Source of the DNA: Hymenopellis radicata
Taxonomy: Eukaryota > Basidiomycota > Agaricomycetes > Agaricales > Physalacriaceae
Length of the DNA stretch: 35,084 nt
Direction of reading: 5' to 3'
Assembly (NCBI GenBank): GCA_015501595.1
Contig: JADNRX010000534.1
Span: 1-35,084 of the forward strand
The notes under the pieces are model-generated. The model saw nothing but the letters and a program-made list of their open reading frames with translations, ran no database searches and had not been told where the DNA came from. The stretch's first letter is position 1. Each line of letters opens with the position of its first letter. Position numbers and translations under genes: made by a program. Shown here piece after piece: positions 21,387 through 30,796 of the stretch.

Positions 21387-22748
21387 TTACCACAATGCTC
21401 TCCCATCAGGATCTTCGAGTGTCCAACCTTGCTTAGCGAGTACGTGACGACCGTACTGGCGGGCGTACTCGGAAGCCTGGTTCAGCCCCATCAGGTCCTT
21501 CACGTTCCTCCAACTCGTCAACCTGACGGCGCACAGGCTCACCGCGCTCATGCATTGCAAAACCCTAAACAGGCCACGAAGCTGACCGCCACCCAACGCA
21601 GCACCACACTTTGAAGCACAAACTCCGAGTAGAGTTACAGAATCGGGGAGGGTAAGGGAATCATTCGGGGGTTCCCAACACGCGTTTTGGGGCTGGCGGG
21701 TGGGAACGAGCATGAGTGTTCCAAGACATGGGCAATGTCGGCTGACTAGAGAGAAAATAGTCTGGACATGGTGGCCGTAGTAAAAGTCGCAACACAGTAT
21801 GATTGTCGAGAGCTGGGTCCTGTACGCGACCAATGTCGGCCTCATTACATTCCTGTGGAAGTCCGCATCGTCCGTTACGTCCACGTCGTATACCCAGGTC
21901 TGCAAAGAGCATAACTTCGGAGTAGGCACGGAAAGATCTGCGTTGGCGACATCGGAAGGCGAAATGTGTAGGTGCAGGTAGGTCACGGAGGATGAGGCAG
22001 CAGCGGACGTGAGTGCGTCGACATCGGAGGCAACCCTTGGCTGTATAAAGGTCGTGGTGAAGGAATGGAGGCTCTTCAGGGAGTCGAAAATCACCGACCA
22101 AGACCCGTATGGCAGAATGGCGACATATTCCGTGGTTTCCAACACCTCGAGGCCCAAGCAGGACGTGCACAACACGTCAATCACATGGTTTTCAACAAAA
22201 GTGAGAGACGGTTTTGTTGTAGAGAGGCGTAGATAGCGCAGGTTGGGAAGGCAGCGTAAAATGCGTGCTATTAAAGTCTGATCGCGCGTTTCGTCCAATA
22301 CGTTGCACGGGATAACCAAGGCCTTCGTGAACCATCCGAGCGGGACATCGTCGTCGCGCTCCCGCGATGTTTCGAGCGCGTGCAGAACAAATGGGACGTG
22401 GTCCCAGTCGGAGATGACGATAGAAGCATAGAGAAACCGCAAAGACGCGGCTTGCCATTCCTTGCAGACCAAAGTCAGTTGATAGCTGGTGCTCTGGCGC
22501 AAATTATTAGCCACTTTTTCAGAAAGGTGCATTTCCCAACCTACAAAATGTATGCGGCGAGGGTCGTCACTGTCAGAGGGAGGATTCAAGAGCCATTCGC
22601 GCCCATAGTACATGTCGAGCGAGACGAACGTTGCGAAGGCGAAAATAATCTGCCAGACTTCAAGTGGAAGATCAGGTAGCATAGTAACGTCCTTCTGTTT
22701 GCTCTTATGGGAGATTTTGGCAGATCTGCGCGAAACGTTAGAGTCCAT
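21387..22748 (-). CDS. F-box-like protein
   Basis: F-box proteins link substrates to SCF ubiquitin ligases through Skp1. This is a single-exon gene of 453 residues. The first in-frame ATG is at 22748 (MDSNVSRRSAKIS). A short basic N-terminus leads to the F-box-like segment MLPDLPLEVWQIIFAFATF (about residues 23-41), interrupted as in many Agaricomycete members by an insert before LTLVCKEWQAASLRFLYASI. A leucine-rich-like C-terminal half follows (ILRCLPNLRYLRLS, SVTYLHLHISPSD, LGTLMLVPTRQ). There are no stops and the codon pattern looks coding. It is head to head with the disrupted F-box gene at 23067, 318 bp away, but is not closely related to it. The target is unknown. Confidence 0.82.
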   Translation of the reverse strand: MDSNVSRRSAKISHKSKQKDVTMLPDLPLEVWQIIFAFATFVSLDMYYGREWLLNPPSDSDDPRRIHFVGWEMHLSEKVANNLRQSTSYQLTLVCKEWQAASLRFLYASIVISDWDHVPFVLHALETSRERDDDVPLGWFTKALVIPCNVLDETRDQTLIARILRCLPNLRYLRLSTTKPSLTFVENHVIDVLCTSCLGLEVLETTEYVAILPYGSWSVIFDSLKSLHSFTTTFIQPRVASDVDALTSAAASSSVTYLHLHISPSDVANADLSVPTPKLCSLQTWVYDVDVTDDADFHRNVMRPTLVAYRTQLSTIILCCDFYYGHHVQTIFSLVSRHCPCLGTLMLVPTRQPQNACWEPPNDSLTLPDSVTLLGVCASKCGAALGGGQLRGLFRVLQCMSAVSLCAVRLTSWRNVKDLMGLNQASEYARQYGRHVLAKQGWTLEDPDGRALW

Positions 22749-23066
22749 AGTGCCCAATGCATTTCACGTACATTCGGATGTTGAGTTTACTGGAGGAGGT
22801 TCGAATCCTTTTGATTAGCTGCATGATATGCGCTAGTGCGTCAGGGTACTGACGGAAGGAAGATTTATTGATGTCGTTGATGGCCTTTTGTTCATGGCCG
22901 TTCTGGAAGTGCCTATAACTTCATCACGTGGACCTGAACGCCTCAATTTGACTTCTTGTTCTTCCCACCACGACGTTAAAGGCTTTTCAAAGGTGAGTTG
23001 TGTATCGCGCACTCTGTCCCGAAGCTGAATAGCCAAAAAAGCGATACAGTTCTGAGGTTATCCCCT
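22749..23066. promoter_or_regulatory. Bidirectional promoter between two F-box genes
   Basis: 318 bp between divergent ATGs. The right part, from about 22924, belongs to the block shared with the other two copies of the F-box family: TCACGTGG (22924-22931), TTCTTCCCACCACGACGTTA, GTGAGT, then TATCGCGCACTCTGTCCCGA and ATACAGTTCTGAGGTT just before the ATG. The GTGAGT...ATACAG pair could be a 5' UTR intron. Confidence 0.5.
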
Positions 23067-24383
23067 ATGGAGTGTCCCAATTGCCGCACAGCTCCGTACC
23101 AGTCTCGTCTTGACGAATACGAGTCCCTCTATTTCCATACCCATCACCTGCATAGACTTCGGACGACAAATGAGCGACCGTCAGAAGGCGAGGCTGACTA
23201 CGTTAACACCGTGCTTCGATCAATTCAAGACGACACGGATAATGTGAACGCGCGACTGGTCGAGCTACAGTCTGCGGTTAACGCTCTTATGCAGGAAAGG
23301 AATAAACTGCTCGAGTACGCAAACAGCTTCAAGCTGCTTCTGTCCCCACTCCGCCGTCTTCCACCTGAGCTGCTCATGGAAATATTCCAGCACGCTTGCG
23401 CCTATGCATCGACATATCCCGGGAACCACAGCTTCCGTCGCACAAAAAGTCATTGGATTATACCTCACGTCTGCAGGGAATGGCGTCGCGTCGCATTATC
23501 CTGCCCGCCCCTATGGTCATCCATCCATGCAGCTCTGAGCCCACCATTCCCTCCTATTCCCGCTCTGGATGCGATGCTACATCGTTCAGGAACACGGCCT
23601 CTAACCGTGAGAATCGTCGACTACGATTATCATAAGCCTCATGTACGGGATTTTCTTGAACGCATCCGAGCACAATCATGGCGCTGGCGCGCTCTAGAGA
23701 TAAATCTTCCCACCTTCGAAAAGACGCTTGAAGTTTTGCATGGCAGCTATCCTCTTCTCGATCGGTTGAATATCAAGCTTTCTTCATATTCTTTCACGCC
23801 AGCTCCTGAATTCCAACAATCCGGATTTTCACGGTATCCCAACTTGAAGACCGTCGTCCTCCAGAACCCATTAATCCTGGAGATGGATTTCCCGTGGGCG
23901 CAGCTGACGACGTTGATCATCACTGAATGCTTTAAGGGTGATTTGATGTCATATTCCAAAGCTTTTCGTCAATGTCCGTCTCTGCAGACACTCGAGGTCG
24001 ATTTTTCCGCGCGACATCCGACCCTCGAGGATGCGTCGTTAGTAGTCCCCCTTTTCGCCCTCAAAAGTCTTAATACTGCTTCCAACACTGTCATCAATCT
24101 CCTCGAGGTGCCTCAATTAGAGGACGCGCGCCTTGGAGTTGATTACCCCAGCCTAAACCATGATGAGGGGGTCCTGAACGGTACTCTTCCTTCGTTTTAT
24201 AAACTGGTACTGCGATCAAAGTGCGCATTAACCATCACCTCCATACATCTGAGGAAGATTCGGGTGACCGAGGATCTGCTTGCTCTCTCTTACTCACAAC
24301 GAATCTCGCGACGCTCGAAATCCGCGCCAAAATGTCCCATTTCGACGGTACCCCCGACCCCGTGGTAGAGCAAGGCACGAGTG

Positions 24384-24545
24384 TCTACCCGGGTGCACCC
24401 GACACCCGCCCGGCAAATACTTGCTGCCGGAAAGCCGGACTTGCCACCTGGCATCACACCCGGGTACCCGCAAGTACTTGACCCGCGGGTCAAATACTTG
24501 GCAAGTACTTGCCTCTCAGATGGGCAAGTACTTGCCTGAGTATCT
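24384..24545. repeat. Left subterminal palindrome array of the element
   Basis: Contains one ACCCGGGTG and one ACCCGGGT, and five copies of CAAGTACTTG or CAAATACTTG, several inside GGCAAGTACTTGCC. Both cores are self-complementary palindromes. Such clusters usually serve as transposase binding sites. Confidence 0.8.
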
Positions 24546-24983
24546 GCAAAATTTGAAGTAGCTTTCGTGCCCGCCGACGACCCCCGAGCAATTGCGCGGG
24601 GGCAATCGACGTGCACGATACACATGCGTGAAGCCCCGGTTACTTGCATGAGCAAGAACCGCAGCTAAACGGAGTGTAAGGGGTGGGGTATGAGAGAGGG
24701 CAAAGAGAATGGGTGGTGAGGTGTCGTGAAGTCGTTGAGATGGGGTGGTCCGTGTTCCCATCTTCGACATGTCCTGGCGTACACATTCTGTGCGGCAGCC
24801 GCACGGTGAATAAAGTCAAGAAATAAGCAGCAAAGGAAACACGCACGATTTGGGGGCGGGATGCGTCCGCGACGCCGTCCGCCCAGTCTCTACAACGAAG
24901 CGGGGGCTAATCCAGCCGCTCGACCTGCCCACGCCGTCCAGTAGTGTTGATGCCCCGTCCTGAGGGCTTCAGCGCCGTGTGTT

Positions 24984-25090
24984 GTCGCAAAAACGGCGCC
25001 GTCATGTAGGCGAGTGCCGTGAAACTGGCGCCGTCGTATAGACGAGTGCCGTGAGACTGGCGCCGTCGTGTAGACGAGCGCCGCTACGAG
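24984..25090. repeat. 32-bp tandem repeat inside the element
   Basis: Two clear units at 25016-25047 and 25048-25079 (starting GCCGTGARACTGGCGCCGTC) are preceded by a diverged one at 24984-25015 and followed by a fragment. Each contains GGCGCC. Confidence 0.8.
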
Positions 25091-25272
25091 CGCGCGCTCG
25101 TTGTCCAATAGTAGGGCGGCCTCGTCCTGAGGGCTTACGCGGTCCAGAAGGGCACCGTCGCGAAGACAGACGCCAGAATGCGCCCCGGAACGTATCCGAG
25201 GGCGCAGCGGTCGGCGCGAAGCCAAACCGCACAGAAAAAGCAAAGAAAAACAAAGAAGAGAAGTCAGACAAG

Positions 25273-25461
25273 CCCCAGACCAAGTTCTGGGGCCGACGAG
25301 CACGACGTTGAAGTCGTGCTGTGATGGTAAGAGGAAGAGCGATGAGATCTGGGCTGATCGATCACTATCCGGAAACTGCCGGACTGCTCGGCGATCTCGG
25401 CGATCGTAGAAATTGGTCGGCAAGATCGATTCTCGACGATGTTGGGCTCGTTTGAGCCCAA
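25273..25461. repeat. Row of three perfect hairpins inside the element
   Basis: Stem 1 CCCCAGA/TCTGGGG (25273-25292, loop 6), stem 2 AGCACGAC/GTCGTGCT (25299-25320, loop 6) and stem 3 TTGGGCTC/GAGCCCAA (25442-25461, loop 4). All are perfect inverted repeats with short loops. Confidence 0.7.
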
Positions 25462-25496
25462 ATAAATTGGAGAAAATCAAGAAAAATATATAAGTG

Positions 25497-25662
25497 TGGC
25501 TAGGCAAGTATTAGGCAAGTACTTGTCCCAAGTACTTGCTGTCAGAAACCCATACTTGCCACCTGTGCACCACCCGGGTGTTGGCAAGTGCCGGGTGGGC
25601 AGGTGCCGGGTGCGGCACCACCCGGGTGACGTCAATACTTGCAGATATCTGCAAGTACTTAC
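25497..25662. repeat. Right subterminal palindrome array of the element
   Basis: Mirrors the left array: several CAAGTACTTG, CAAGTATT or ATACTTGC variants, plus CACCCGGGTG twice, ending one base from the right terminal repeat. Includes the palindrome GCAGATATCTGC. Confidence 0.8.
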
Positions 25663-26365
25663 CACTCGTGCCTTGCTCTACGGGCCCGTGGGCAGGAAGA
25701 CCATCATGACCCTTCTCTACATGCTCAAGGTCACAGCGTCAGACGAGCCCTTCCTTCCCAAACTGCGCCATCTTTCCATCAACCTCTCCAAGCATTTGGA
25801 GATGCGGTATTTCCCGTATCTTCAACACCAGGATACGCTTGTCAGCGCTCTCCAGTCACGCTGGAATGTCGAAAGCGGTTCGGGTGTGGAAAATTTGAGA
25901 ACATTTAGGTTTGGGATATTTGCGCAGTGCTTGGATGACAAGAAATTATCATGTAGGGCCTTGTGTTGTGATTCACCGTTAAAGACTTGGTTGTACTCGA
26001 GTACGGAAAAGGTGCTGCAGGATTTGATGGATGACGGAATGAAGATTTCGATTCGTGTGTACAGTAAATTCGCCAGGCATGACGCGAAGCATGTCAGACT
26101 CAATTTTGGAAACATGTAGAGATTCAGAATAGCACAGGAGGAGGCAGCTTTCTTATAGGAATGGACATTTACATATGTGTCAAGACATTGTCTAGTGCTT
26201 GTGGAGTAGGGGTTACATGTTATAGTTAAGCTTACAATATAATTGTTGACATCAGGTGGCAAAAGATAGGTTTTGGCGTATGATAATTCTTCAAAGACTA
26301 AAAGTTCAGGAATCAGAGAGCTTGACAAAGTTATCAAGCAAAAGTATCATAACGGACTGTGATAT

Positions 26366-26451
26366 TGGCCAACGTGGGGATCGAACCCAAGACCTTCGCG
26401 TTAACACCTTCTGTATTAGCACGACGCTCTAACCAGCTGAGCTAGTCGGCC
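26366..26451 (-). tRNA. tRNA-Ile (AAU) with a 12-nt intron
   Basis: The exon sequence is identical to the tRNA at 18429-18516, on the other strand. The intron (26402-26413) differs in sequence and is two bases shorter. The 5' flank (GTGTGGCGCA, CTCATC) is shared with the first copy, and a T4 run follows the 3' end. The two copies are inverted and bound the segment holding the Gag-like gene and the split F-box gene. Confidence 0.95.
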
Positions 26452-26617
26452 GATGAGCGCAATTGATGTGCGCCACACTCGGATTTTATCGCTTGACTTA
26501 TAAACCTTTCTTCAAATTGAAGTGCGCATAGCTATATAGAGGCTTATAACCAACAGCTACCGATTCACGGGCGTCGAGACTCGAGGCCAACTTCCTGGCT
26601 GAAAAGGTGAGTGACCG

Positions 26618-26736
26618 TGACGTCACGTGGACTTGTCTGCGTTCTTCCCACCACGACGTTACGGTGAGTCGCGTATCGCGCACTCTGTCCCGAAGCTGAA
26701 CAGCCGAAAAAGCGATACAGTTCTGAGGTTGGCCCT
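26618..26736 (+). promoter_or_regulatory. Conserved F-box family promoter block (copy 2)
   Basis: Starts with TGACGTCACGTGG (26618-26630), a CRE palindrome overlapping an E-box. It continues TTCTTCCCACCACGACGTTA, GTGAGT, then TATCGCGCACTCTGTCCCGA and ATACAGTTCTGAGGTT, directly before the ATG. Nearly the same block precedes the genes at 23067 and 34912. Confidence 0.65.
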
Positions 26737-28467
26737 ATGGAGTGTCCAAATTGCCGCATAGCTGCCTACCGGTCTCGTCTTGACGAATACGAGTCCCTTT
26801 ATTTCCATACCCATCACCTGCATAGACTTCGGACGACAAATGAGCCACCGTCAGAGGACGAGGCTGACTACGTTCACAACACCGTGCTTCGAGCAATTCA
26901 AGACGATACGGATAATGTGGACGCGCGGCTGGCCGAGCTACAGTCCGCGGCTAACGCTCTCGTACAGGAGAGGAATCAACTAGTTCGATACGCAAACAGC
27001 TTCAAGTCGCTTCTGTACCCAATCCGCCGTCTTCCACCTGAGCTGCTGATGGAAATATTCCAGCACGCTTGCGCCCATACCTCACGGGACGACAGCTTCT
27101 ATCACACAAGCAGTCGTTGGGTTATACCTCACGTCTGCAGGGAATGGCGTCGCGTCGCATTATCCTGCCCGCCCCTTTGGTCATCCATTTATGCATTTCT
27201 TAGGCGAACTTCCCCTGCTATTCCCGCTCTGGATGCAATGCTCCATCGTTCAGGAACTCGCCCTTTGACCGTGAGACTCGTCACCCTCACATATTCTGAC
27301 GATCTTAATGTACTGGATTTTTTCGGACGCATCCGGGCGCAATCATGGCGCTGGCGCTCTCTAGAGATAGATTACAGCGCCGCCCTTGCCACCGGCAGAG
27401 ACAAGTTCGAAATTTTGCGCGGGAGCTATCCTGTTGTTGACCGACTAGATATCCACGTCGAAATATATCTTCCCTCTCCACTTTCTGAAATCCAGAAAAC
27501 CGGGTTCTCACAGTATCCTAACTTGAGGACTTTGGTTCTCCGGCACACTTCAATCATGGAGCTGGACCTGCCGTGGCCGCAAATCACGACGTTGATCATT
27601 ACCGAAGCGTTTCGGGGTGACTTGATGTCCTATATTCGTGCCCTTCGCCAGTGTCCGTCTCTGCAGATACTTCAGGTCGATTTCCTTGCTTATCCTCGGA
27701 ATGACCTCCCTGCCATCGAGGACAAATCATTCATGGTACCTCTACTTGCTCTGAAACGTCTCGATCTCGCTGTTGGCCATGTCATCAATCATCTCATATT
27801 ACCTCAACTAGAGGAAGTACGCCTTGGAGTTGACCATCCCGCGGACTATGACATTGGCACATTGAGCGGCACTATTGGCTCGCTTTATACCCTGGTATCG
27901 CGATCGAAGTGCGCTTTGACCATCACCTCCCTGCAACTGAGGAAGATACCGTTGTCGGAGGACCTCATCGCTGTTCTTTCACTTACGACAAATCTCACGA
28001 CTCTTGATATCCGCGCGAAGATGTCCCATCCTGATGCTACCCACGACACTTTAGGCATGAAGACAATAATGTCTCTTCTCTCCCTGCTTCATGTCCAGTC
28101 TTCCGCAGACCTACCCTTCCTTCCAAACTATGCCATCTTTCCATCGGCCTCTCCAAGCATCTCGACAGGATATATTTCCCATTACCTTGAAAGGCAGGAT
28201 GACCTTGTCAAGGCTCTCCAATCACGTTGGAATGTGGGAAGGTTTGCCGGTGTGGAAAGGTTGCAAACATTTAGGTTTGGGATATATGCACAGTTGTTGG
28301 ATGATAAGGAGGCGGCGCCTGATGCCTCGCCGCTGAGTTGAGTCCGGAGATAGAACAGGCGCTACAGGTTTTGGTTAATGACGGGATGAAGATTTTCGAT
28401 TCACGTTTACAGTAAATTTGCTAGATATGATGCGGATCATCTTAGAGTCAATTTCGGTAGCATATAG
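26737..28467 (+). pseudogene. F-box/LRR-like protein, C-terminus frameshifted
   Basis: Closest paralogue of the transposon-split gene. The intact frame runs to 28341 (534 residues): MECPNCRIAAYRSRLDEYES with a CxxC, coiled coil (ELQSAANALVQERNQLVRYA), F-box IRRLPPELLMEIFQHAC, the HVCREWRRVALSCPPLW motif, and LRR-like repeats such as YPNLRTLVLRHTSIMELDLP and CALTITSLQLRKIPLSED. It ends FRFGIYAQLLDDKEAAPDA before a premature stop. Beyond it, homology to the end of the split gene continues in two further frames: ALQVLVNDGMKI, then, after an extra T in the run 28393-28396, HVYSKFARYDADHLRVNFG to the stop at 28465-28467. Only the last 40 or so residues are affected, so a shortened protein may work. 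Downstream of tRNA-Ile, same strand as the split gene. Confidence 0.75.
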
Positions 28468-28567
28468 GCTCTTGTCATAGGGATTCAGAGTAGAATCAGT
28501 ATCGAGTATGCTCATTGACATCTGTACAAAGTCAACCATGATTCAAACAGAGGGTTATGACATGTAT

Positions 28568-30321
28568 CTATTGCCCAAATGAAAGCCTGGTATAGATTTG
28601 ACCCTCCATTGCGTAACGCGTCTTAACGCATATGCGTAAGTCCATTCCCCCATCTCGCAGCTTCTCCAGTTCCTTCAGGTTCACAGTTGCACTCTTCATG
28701 CGAAATACACCATCATCGCCTACCACGTCGAGGTCGTCCAACTCATCCGCTTCAACATTCAGTCTGAAGGACTCCAGTCGTACAGCACCGTCGGACGAGG
28801 CTGAGACCTGTATTTCAACATCCTGTTCAACCCATCACCACGCATACAGATGTTGTGATCGCTCCCATTCGGATATCCAGAGACATCGATACTGAGGGTC
28901 CGCAATTTGGGCCAAATGATATCGGGGGAGTAAGACGGCGAAGGAGGAGGACCGTGTCAGAAGATGTGGATCAGCATCTTCTTCAAATATGTCTAAATCC
29001 CGACGTCGCGAAATGCTCCAAATTCGTAAGCGCTTGGGTAAATGTAGAGTCGAGCGGGTTGGATAAGGTGACACCAATGAGGCGTAGACAAGTAAGGGAG
29101 GCTGAGCACTTTGACCGCCCGATGAGAGACACCAATCCAGAATCAACCCTCAGCTCGTCATCCCACTTGCAGTTTGGAACACTGAGTTCCACGAGATTCG
29201 GCACAACGAGCGCATGAACTATGTCGCAGAAGTTGGTATCTAACGATCGCAGTGTGGGGATGTTGACGGGGGTGCCGCGGAATATATCGAAGTAACGCGT
29301 TCGAACCTTTAAGGCGCGTAGAACGCGACAGGATCGGATAACATCGAGGTACGAGCGTGCGTGGCCGTCGTCTTTTTCGCGAAAGGTCTCAATATGCAGA
29401 TGAGTAATCTGCTGCCAGGGAAGGTCGGCGCAAAATGCATTTTTTAATGTAACACGTCGGAGGGATGGACAGAGCCCAAAGCCGAGTCTGTCGGAAGGGG
29501 AGATGAACCAGGGATGGCCCCCAACCAATGTGAGCTGCTCGAGAAGACGAGTCGGTTGTGAACCATGGATGGTATGCCATAACGCTGCAGGAGAGACGGT
29601 ACTCTCTCCTGGCCAAGACAGACAAAGTCAGAGATGCACGAGTCCATTGTTCCGCTGCGGCGCAGATACGTCCAAACACCGCCCTCTGCCGTTTATCGCG
29701 CAATGCGCGCATCTCGGGCGTAGGTTCAATTACTCCGGTGGAAGATATGTCGAAGCTTATGTCGAGGGGATTTTGTCTGGCACGTGAGAGAGCTGTGAGG
29801 ACTGGCGTCTAAAATCTCTTGTATGTATACGTGGTCCAACCAAAATGCGGAAATGCAGCTTGGCCCAGATGCTTGCGTCGGAAAGCATAACATCGCGCCA
29901 AACCCGACAGACTCTGGTCAGAGTCCAGTACGGGCTTTTCGGATCCAGGATGGCCCCCGCTTTCTCGTCTCCCTCATCATCATCATCATATGCGTCTCAT
30001 CATCTTCGTCGTCTTCTTCTCAAATTCCTCATCGTCCGGCTCGTAAACATCACGGCATGCCGTCCGGAATATTTCGCAAAGGACCTCTGGAGGGAGACGG
30101 CGACGGGAAGATTTCAGCTGGGAACCTCTGGCTGCATCGTGTAGCACTTTGCGCTCCTCTTGGAACTGACGGAGTGCAGCATCGACGAGACATAGCTCAG
30201 CCGAGATACTGTCAACGATAGACGCAATGTTTTTCCCTTCAGCCTTCGTGGGTACTCCGTTGGTTGTGCGAAGGTGCTCAAAAGAGTCTTGAAATCGGTG
30301 TTGGTAATGCGACACTGACAT
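28568..30321 (-). pseudogene. Decayed F-box gene
   Basis: The minus strand reads, in pieces, as one F-box protein. It starts at 30321 with MSVSHYQHRFQDSFEHLRTT, a coiled coil (FQEERKVLHDAARGS) and the F-box RRRLPPEVLCEIFRTACRDV. The frame then breaks in a GAA/GAT/GAC acidic run near 29990-30030 and resumes as SPYWTLTRVCRVWRDVMLSD. An LRR-like half follows at 29528-28983 (LCPSLRRVTLKNAF, CSASLTCLRLIGVTL). The C-terminus (LESFRLNVEADELDDLDVV, then KELEKLRDGGMDLRICVK) lies in another frame ending at 28568. At least three frame changes are needed, and no good introns explain them. Confidence 0.65.
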
Positions 30322-30796
30322 GGCGTGACACGAATGGCGAAGAGCAGGCGACGCGTCTACAACTAGGATTAGACAATGACGCGTAAAAGCTAGTGAGCTC
30401 ACGCACCAAGCTGGATTTTGCTCAGAGTCGAAAGGATTCCAAATGTGCTTTTGGTGTTGAACGCGTGAACAAGGGTTTCCCAACATGATGGTCGGACGTA
30501 AGAAATAGTGATGGCACGTGGTCGAGTGGCAGCAAGCCAAGTGGGTTCTCAACAATTCACGGATCCTCTGTACAGTAACGATTCCGTATTCAAAGTTGTG
30601 CTAGCATATCCGTCGAAAGTAATATGTTCAAGACATAGCTAGTGGCTGTGGACGGTGCCCGTCCATGTCCAAGTTGTAGGACAGCCAAAATTCCCGATGA
30701 AAGACATACTCCTGTAATATACGGATTCAGAAAAAGTTGTCCACTATCATGAGGTATCTACCTTCAAGGTGTTGTTGAGTTCCCGAAACACACAAG
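30322..30796. other. Gap between two decayed F-box genes
   Basis: 475 nt with no coding signal that I can support; it includes the promoter side of the decayed gene at 28568-30321. Confidence 0.4.

Larger units (their letters stand above)
24365..25681. mobile_element. Non-autonomous DNA transposon, hAT-like, inside the F-box gene
   Basis: Perfect 19-bp terminal inverted repeats, GTAGAGCAAGGCACGAGTG at 24365-24383 and its reverse complement at 25663-25681, bound 1317 bp that are absent from the paralogue at 26737. Reading from the second base, the ends start TAGAG, matching the C/TAGNG ends of hAT elements. The flanks hold CCCCGTGG (24358-24365) and GCCCGTGG (25684-25691), a 7/8 match that could be an 8-bp target duplication with three extra bases (CGG) on the right. 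The interior has dense palindromes near both ends, a 32-bp tandem repeat and a row of hairpins. No transposase is recognisable; open frames of 90-205 codons on the minus strand look incidental. It would have to be moved by an element elsewhere. The hAT assignment is an inference from the ends; the insertion itself is clear. Confidence 0.85.
23067..26119 (+). pseudogene. F-box/LRR-like gene, frameshifted and split by a transposon
   Basis: Same family as the gene at 26737. The 5' part (23067-24364) encodes MECPNCRTAPYQSRLDEYES (a CxxC), a coiled coil ending LMQERNKLLEYANSF, the F-box LRRLPPELLMEIFQHAC, HVCREWRRVALSCPPLWSSI and LRR-like repeats. Against the paralogue, a four-base deletion in the CTCTCTCT run near 24285 shifts the frame; the wild-type frame continues as LTTNLATLEIRAKMSHF. 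At 24365 a 1.3 kb element with terminal inverted repeats interrupts the gene. Coding homology resumes at about 25690 (GRKTIMTLLYMLKV) and runs to the stop at 26117-26119 (VRLNFGNM). The N-terminal half, including the F-box, is intact and could be made as a shortened protein ending at 24368. Confidence 0.85.

Noticed and set aside
22790..22815. GGTTCGAATCC resembling a tRNA T-arm
   Set aside because: No acceptor, D or anticodon stem can be formed around it.
24890..25507. 205-codon minus-strand frame inside the inserted element as a possible transposase
   Set aside because: Its residues mainly translate the tandem repeat and hairpins; no DDE, BED or hATC features were seen.
29965..30030. CAT/ATC-rich run as a CRISPR or regulatory repeat
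   Set aside because: It is an acidic codon repeat (GAT/GAC/GAA on the minus strand) within a decayed F-box gene.
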